Assembly (NCBI GenBank): GCA_965249175.1
Contig: OZ252227.1
Coordinates: 4,526,001-4,590,000 of the forward strand
Source: CAZYFH01 sp965249175
GTDB lineage: Bacteria; Acidobacteriota; Vicinamibacteria; Vicinamibacterales; UBA8438
Direction of reading: 5' to 3'
DNA: 64,000 bases
Shown here: in pieces, positions 60,951 to 64,000 of the stretch
Layout of the letters: each line of letters begins with the position of its first letter
How positions within the stretch are numbered: position 1 is the stretch's first letter
Translations under genes and position numbers: made by a program
The notes under the pieces: generated by a model
The model's input: only the letters and a program-made list of their open reading frames with translations
The model's database searches: none
What the model was told of the DNA's origin: nothing

Positions 60951-61115
60951 CTAGTCCGCGTTCAACGTCGCGAGCGGGTCAGCCGTCGCGGCGCATCGGG
61001 ACGGCACCAAGCAGGCAAGCAGCACCACGCCGGCAAGCAGGAGTCCCGTCACGCCAAACACGACCGGGTCGGTTGGGTTGACGTCGGCCAGGAAGCCTGT
61101 GGTGAAGGAACCCTA
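60951..61115 (-). pseudogene. ADOP/FtsX permease C-terminal remnant
   Basis: The minus strand reads FLADVNPTDPVVFGVTGLLL, AGVVLLACLVPSRCAATADP, LATLNAD and stop, the last helix and tail of ADOP permeases (compare the end of the gene at 42751). Its TAG stop is part of the CTAG where the IS1182 element inserted. Confidence 0.65.
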
Positions 61116-61119
61116 AGCC

Positions 61120-62097
61120 CTATTTCGATGCCGCGGCGGCCAGGGCTTCCTCGCGCCGATGCCCGGCGAGGATGTTCGGCAACCCGTAGTTGCCCTCGTG
61201 GCAGGCGTACTCGTAGAGAGGACCCTCCACTCGCGTCATTGGGATCGACGCGGTCCAAGGCGCCGTGAAGGTCGGCGCATCCTCGACCGTGACGTGGTAG
61301 TCCATGGTGTTGGCGTCGAGCCGCGTGAAGCGCTCGATGACACGGCCTTGCTCACTGGTGCCATACACCGCGACGTTGCGCTGGTCGACGTGGGGAAGAT
61401 TGATCGTCTCGACGACGAGCGTGTCGCCTTCCCAGCGGCCACGCGAATCCCCGAGCCACTGCTTGATGCCCGTGTCGACGTGCGGCCTGCCGTCCATCGG
61501 GATGATGCGCGCGTCGTGAATCATCTCGACCAGGATCACCACATACCCGGGTGTCTGCAGGATCTGATAGTTGTGGTTGTAGAACCCCGGCAACATCGAG
61601 CCCGGGAGACCGCGCGACACACAGCGCTCATAGGGGCCGCGATCCCACCACGTGTCGGCGGGGCTGACGCGTCTCGCCGCGCGTTGCGTCTCGGCGACCT
61701 TCTCCGCCAGCGATGTCAAGGGGGGAAACTTCCCGTCAGGTGGATCCACGAGCAGCGACGTGCGATTCCCTGACAGCGAGTCGCTCGACTCGAACCAGAC
61801 GCTCGCGGCGTAGCCGGTATGAGGCCGTGCCTCGGCCTCGGCGCGCCGTTCGATTCTCTGCTGCTCGAACTGAGCGGCCTCCTCATCGGTGAGGAGTGCT
61901 TTGTCGGCCAGGGCGTCGGGGCGCTCCAGGCTCGTGGCCGTCACGTTGTTCCAGATGCCTTGAATGTCCGGGTCGCCCCATGATGTGGTCGGCGCTTCCC
62001 ACGCGCCGGCCGAGGTGGCCTGCGCGGTCGCCGGAGCCGGCAGAAGCGGCAGGACGGCGATCAACGCGAACGATGCGGCGATGGCTCGGTCACTCAT
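61120..62097 (-). CDS. Exported protein of unknown function, 'GIWN' family
   Basis: 325 residues with a signal peptide (AIAASFALIAVLPLLPAPAT, AQATS). Motifs run parallel to the gene at 8449: TSWGDPDIQGIWNNVTATSL, ERPDALADKALLTDEEAA, NRTSLLVDPPDGKFPPLT, GFYNHNYQILQTPGYVVILV, EMIHDARIIPMDGRPHVD, GDTLVVETINLPHVDQRN and YEYACHEGNYGLPNILAGHR. The conserved EMxHDxRxIPxDGR and CHEGNY motifs may form a binding site. No known activity. It ends next to the ADOP remnant. Confidence 0.75.
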   Translation of the reverse strand: MSDRAIAASFALIAVLPLLPAPATAQATSAGAWEAPTTSWGDPDIQGIWNNVTATSLERPDALADKALLTDEEAAQFEQQRIERRAEAEARPHTGYAASVWFESSDSLSGNRTSLLVDPPDGKFPPLTSLAEKVAETQRAARRVSPADTWWDRGPYERCVSRGLPGSMLPGFYNHNYQILQTPGYVVILVEMIHDARIIPMDGRPHVDTGIKQWLGDSRGRWEGDTLVVETINLPHVDQRNVAVYGTSEQGRVIERFTRLDANTMDYHVTVEDAPTFTAPWTASIPMTRVEGPLYEYACHEGNYGLPNILAGHRREEALAAAASK

Positions 62098-62524
62098 CTG
62101 GGAAATCTCCTGCCGTCACATGTTTCCGTGTCGGTCCGCCGTGATGGCGGCGACCTCCGGCACGACTTGCCACAGCGTAGCACCGCCACGGGGACAGGCC
62201 GCGACGAGTTGCGGGCCGGGGAGGTCACCCATCGCCACAGCTTACGACTTTCTCGTCTCGCCGTCAGGCCGAGCAAAAAGGCGTTTTACGGCGTCCAGCT
62301 ATTTACGTAGTCGCAGACATGCGGCGCGCCTGGACGCCCCCAGATGGGTCCTCACTGACGCCGATCTGTTGAGCCATCGTCGGGAAACGCGGATTGCTCC
62401 GTCCTTGGCGACCAGTCGGGCCCGATTCGACTTCGGACTTCTGGTCTGAATGTGACGGAGCGGCTACCGCGTCAGACTGCGGCCGTCATTCATCGGCGAG
62501 GACACGGAGAGTTGGGAGCATCAG
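62098..62524. other. Intergenic, no gene recognised
   Basis: Holds the divergent promoter region between the exported protein and the DinB-like gene. No open frame with support and no repeat recognised. Confidence 0.4.
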
Positions 62525-62655
62525 ATGACCGTGAAGGATCTAGAAGACCTCTACGACTATGGCTACTGGGCAAACAGGCAACTCTTCGAAGTGTTGGCAA
62601 ACCTGACACCGGAGGAGTTCGTTCAGGATGTGGCCGGAAGCTACGGTTCTGTTCG
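62525..62655 (+). pseudogene. DinB-like protein start, split by ISL3 element
   Basis: MTVKDLEDLYDYGYWANRQL, FEVLANLTPEEFVQDVAGSY, GSVR: the first helix of a DinB/YfiT-type four-helix protein with the usual LTPEEF motif; the next residue N is encoded right of the element. DinB-like proteins bind a metal through three histidines, and those residues lie beyond the window end. Confidence 0.75.
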
Positions 62656-63987
62656 GGCGCTTCAGGAATTCGGGTGGGCAAGAGTATGTGCTTCATCCGG
62701 GTACAGGTCCAGGCGTCCGAGGTGGAAGTAGATGGCCTGGCGGAACCGCTCCCGGCTGCGAAAGCCCGCGGCCTGTTTCTTGATCCACTGGATGCGTGAG
62801 TTGATGGCCTCGGCGGTCGCGTTCGTGATGCCGCTGATGATGGCGTTGATGACCCCGTCGAAATGTCGTCGGACGGTCCGTGCGGCGCGGATCATGGGTG
62901 CCAGGCGCGAGCGTGCCATCCAGGCGAGTACCTCCTTCAACGCCCGCTCCGCCCGTTTGGGTTGGCGAAACGCGAAGGCGTCCATAAACGTTTCCTTGAT
63001 GGCCCAGGCTCGGGCGACCTTGAGGTTGCTGGACTTGAGCTGCGTCAGCTCGGCCGTCTGCGCCCGCGACATGTTCCAGGGATTCATGAGGAAGAGATGC
63101 CGCGTGCCCTTGAGGCGCTCGTCGTGTTGCTCTAGCAGCGTTTTGTGCTCTTCACGCCGGACCTTGTTCACCGCATCGCCCAACAGGCTGGCGAGGTGGT
63201 ACTTGTCGAAGACAATCCGCTCGTGCGCGGCCGGCCCCAACGCCCGGGTGACCGCGCTCAGGTAGGCGCCCGACATGTCCATCGCGACCGCCTCGATGCG
63301 GGCCCGTTCCGAGGCGGTGAGCGGGTCGAAGAAGCCGCTGAGCGACTCCGCCGAGCGGCCGTCCGAGACGAACAGGACCGCCGCCCGCCCGGGATCACAC
63401 ACAACCGTCACGTACTCATGCCGCTGCTGGAACGAGGTCTCATCAACGCCCACGACCTTGGGCACCGAGAGCTGACGGCGGGCGAGACCGCGGGCCACCG
63501 CGCGCTCCATGATGCCCGCCACCTGGTCCCAGCTCAGGGCGAGCAGCTCGGCGACGGCTTTTATACTGGCGTGCTGCAGCCATTCGATGACCAGACACTC
63601 GAAGAGGGCGGTGAAGCGAGACCGGGGGGCCGCCCAGGGCACCTTCAGCTGTCTGATCCCATGCGACGGACATTCGATTCGAGGAATCTCCCCCACGAGC
63701 ATGGTCTTGTATTGCATCGTGTCAAGGTGTCGCCACGACCGCGTCCGGGTGTCGTGGCGCGGGCAGGGCTCACTACACTCCGGGCACGGCGTCGATGCAT
63801 CCGGCCTGAGGGCCACAAACACCTGCACCGAGTGGTCTTGCATCGAGATGTCCACCTCGACGACTTCCCATGGTGGTTCGAGTCCGAGAAGCTGGGCATA
63901 CAAGTCACGGTCCTGCATGCCGGGATGCTACATCTACTCACGCCCACCCTCGATGGCGTCGTCCGCCACCCAAAAGCCGGAAGAGCC
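62656..63987 (-). mobile_element. ISL3-family element with 8-bp target duplication
   Basis: Inverted repeats: left GGCGCTTCAGGAATTCGGGT then GG; right, read inward, GGCTCTTCCGGCTTTTGGGT then GG. TCTGTTCG is repeated exactly at 62648-62655 and 63988-63995, the expected 8-bp duplication of ISL3 elements. It interrupts the DinB-like gene. Confidence 0.9.
62662..63918 (-). CDS. ISL3-family transposase
   Basis: 418 residues. The N-terminal zinc-ribbon-like PCPECSEPCPRHDTRTRSWR precedes RHLDTMQYKTMLVGEIPRIE and CPSHGIRQLKVPWA. The DDE core has VPKVVGVDETSFQQRHEYVT (first Asp), IEAVAMDMSGAYLSAVTRAL (second Asp), FDKYHLASLLGDAVNKVRR and NATAEAINSRIQWIKKQAAG (Glu). The frame is intact, and the clean target repeat suggests recent insertion. 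Confidence 0.9.
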   Translation of the reverse strand: MQDRDLYAQLLGLEPPWEVVEVDISMQDHSVQVFVALRPDASTPCPECSEPCPRHDTRTRSWRHLDTMQYKTMLVGEIPRIECPSHGIRQLKVPWAAPRSRFTALFECLVIEWLQHASIKAVAELLALSWDQVAGIMERAVARGLARRQLSVPKVVGVDETSFQQRHEYVTVVCDPGRAAVLFVSDGRSAESLSGFFDPLTASERARIEAVAMDMSGAYLSAVTRALGPAAHERIVFDKYHLASLLGDAVNKVRREEHKTLLEQHDERLKGTRHLFLMNPWNMSRAQTAELTQLKSSNLKVARAWAIKETFMDAFAFRQPKRAERALKEVLAWMARSRLAPMIRAARTVRRHFDGVINAIISGITNATAEAINSRIQWIKKQAAGFRSRERFRQAIYFHLGRLDLYPDEAHTLAHPNS

Positions 63988-64000
63988 TCTGTTCGGAACA
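63988..64000 (+). pseudogene. DinB-like gene continuation after ISL3
   Basis: TCTGTTCG repeats the codons before the element and GAACA continues them (SVRN), confirming that the gene was whole before insertion. The rest lies beyond the window. Confidence 0.6.

Noticed and set aside
59524..60954. Long plus-strand open frame opposite the IS1182 transposase
   Set aside because: It mirrors the transposase gene and both inverted repeats. The minus-strand frame has all DDE motifs.

Overview
The window is GC-rich (roughly two thirds G+C) bacterial chromosomal DNA. The gene content suggests an Acidobacteriota genome, perhaps of the Vicinamibacteria type. Pointers are many eukaryote-like Ser/Thr kinases with TolB/WD40 or TPR tails, an ADOP-type ABC permease, a PadR regulator followed by a membrane protein, and exported PQQ and 'GGVW / GIWN' proteins. 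This assignment is inference from gene families; no rRNA or other phylogenetic marker is present.

Layout. 1-3000: a DUF2306-like membrane protein and a minus-strand Tad pilus cluster (TadE, TadG-like, TadE/G-like), one member frameshifted. 3.2-16.7 kb: a minus-strand array in which unrelated genes (TPR lipoprotein, PQQ dehydrogenase, lipoprotein, S1-domain protein, serine hydrolase) alternate with short 5' fragments of Ser/Thr kinase genes. These fragments often still have a kinase-type -10 box. The array ends at the one intact kinase of this type (13973-16669). 16.9-20.6 kb: a kinase-BRCT fusion, an MFS exporter and a decayed amidohydrolase. 21-23.6 kb: an IS21-type element next to an IS3 remnant. 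23.7-32.5 kb: VOC protein, MBL-fold protein, aldo/keto reductase, cupin and lectin-like proteins, kinase remnants and the first IS110/IS1111 copy. 32.9-33.9 kb: an AT-richer cassette ending in a tmRNA/tRNA-like 3' end. 34-41 kb: kinase pseudogenes, one split by an IS256-type element. 41-46.5 kb: a frameshifted membrane/beta-rich protein, an ADOP permease and a DUF420 protein. 46.5-50.3 kb: the second IS110/IS1111 copy, a SnoaL-like protein and a decayed IS30. 50.4-54 kb: a decayed DUF218 gene and a TPR pseudogene split by an IS256-type element. 54-59 kb: DUF4097-type proteins, PadR plus membrane protein, and a broken MsrP-like gene. 59.4-64 kb: IS1182 and ISL3 elements, a second exported 'GIWN' protein, and a DinB gene split by the ISL3 element.

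Main points. (1) Two nearly identical IS110/IS1111-type elements (one base difference in the recombinase gene) sit at the same nucleotide in two different kinase fragments, in the codons of the catalytic-lysine motif VALK-ILP. Their roughly 370-nt downstream non-coding ends are candidate bridge RNAs (seekRNAs), and each holds a 10-nt match to the complement of that target. A 313-bp tandem duplication beside copy 2 has its joint at the same AG position. (2) More than twenty kinase 5' pieces, 3' tails and internal-deletion chimeras lie dispersed on the minus strand, several next to or fused with unrelated genes. (3) A repeat of about 75-125 bp carrying a CATAAT -10 box lies upstream of several minus-strand genes. 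Frequent single-base frameshifts mean either strong decay or some sequencing error; raw reads would separate the two.
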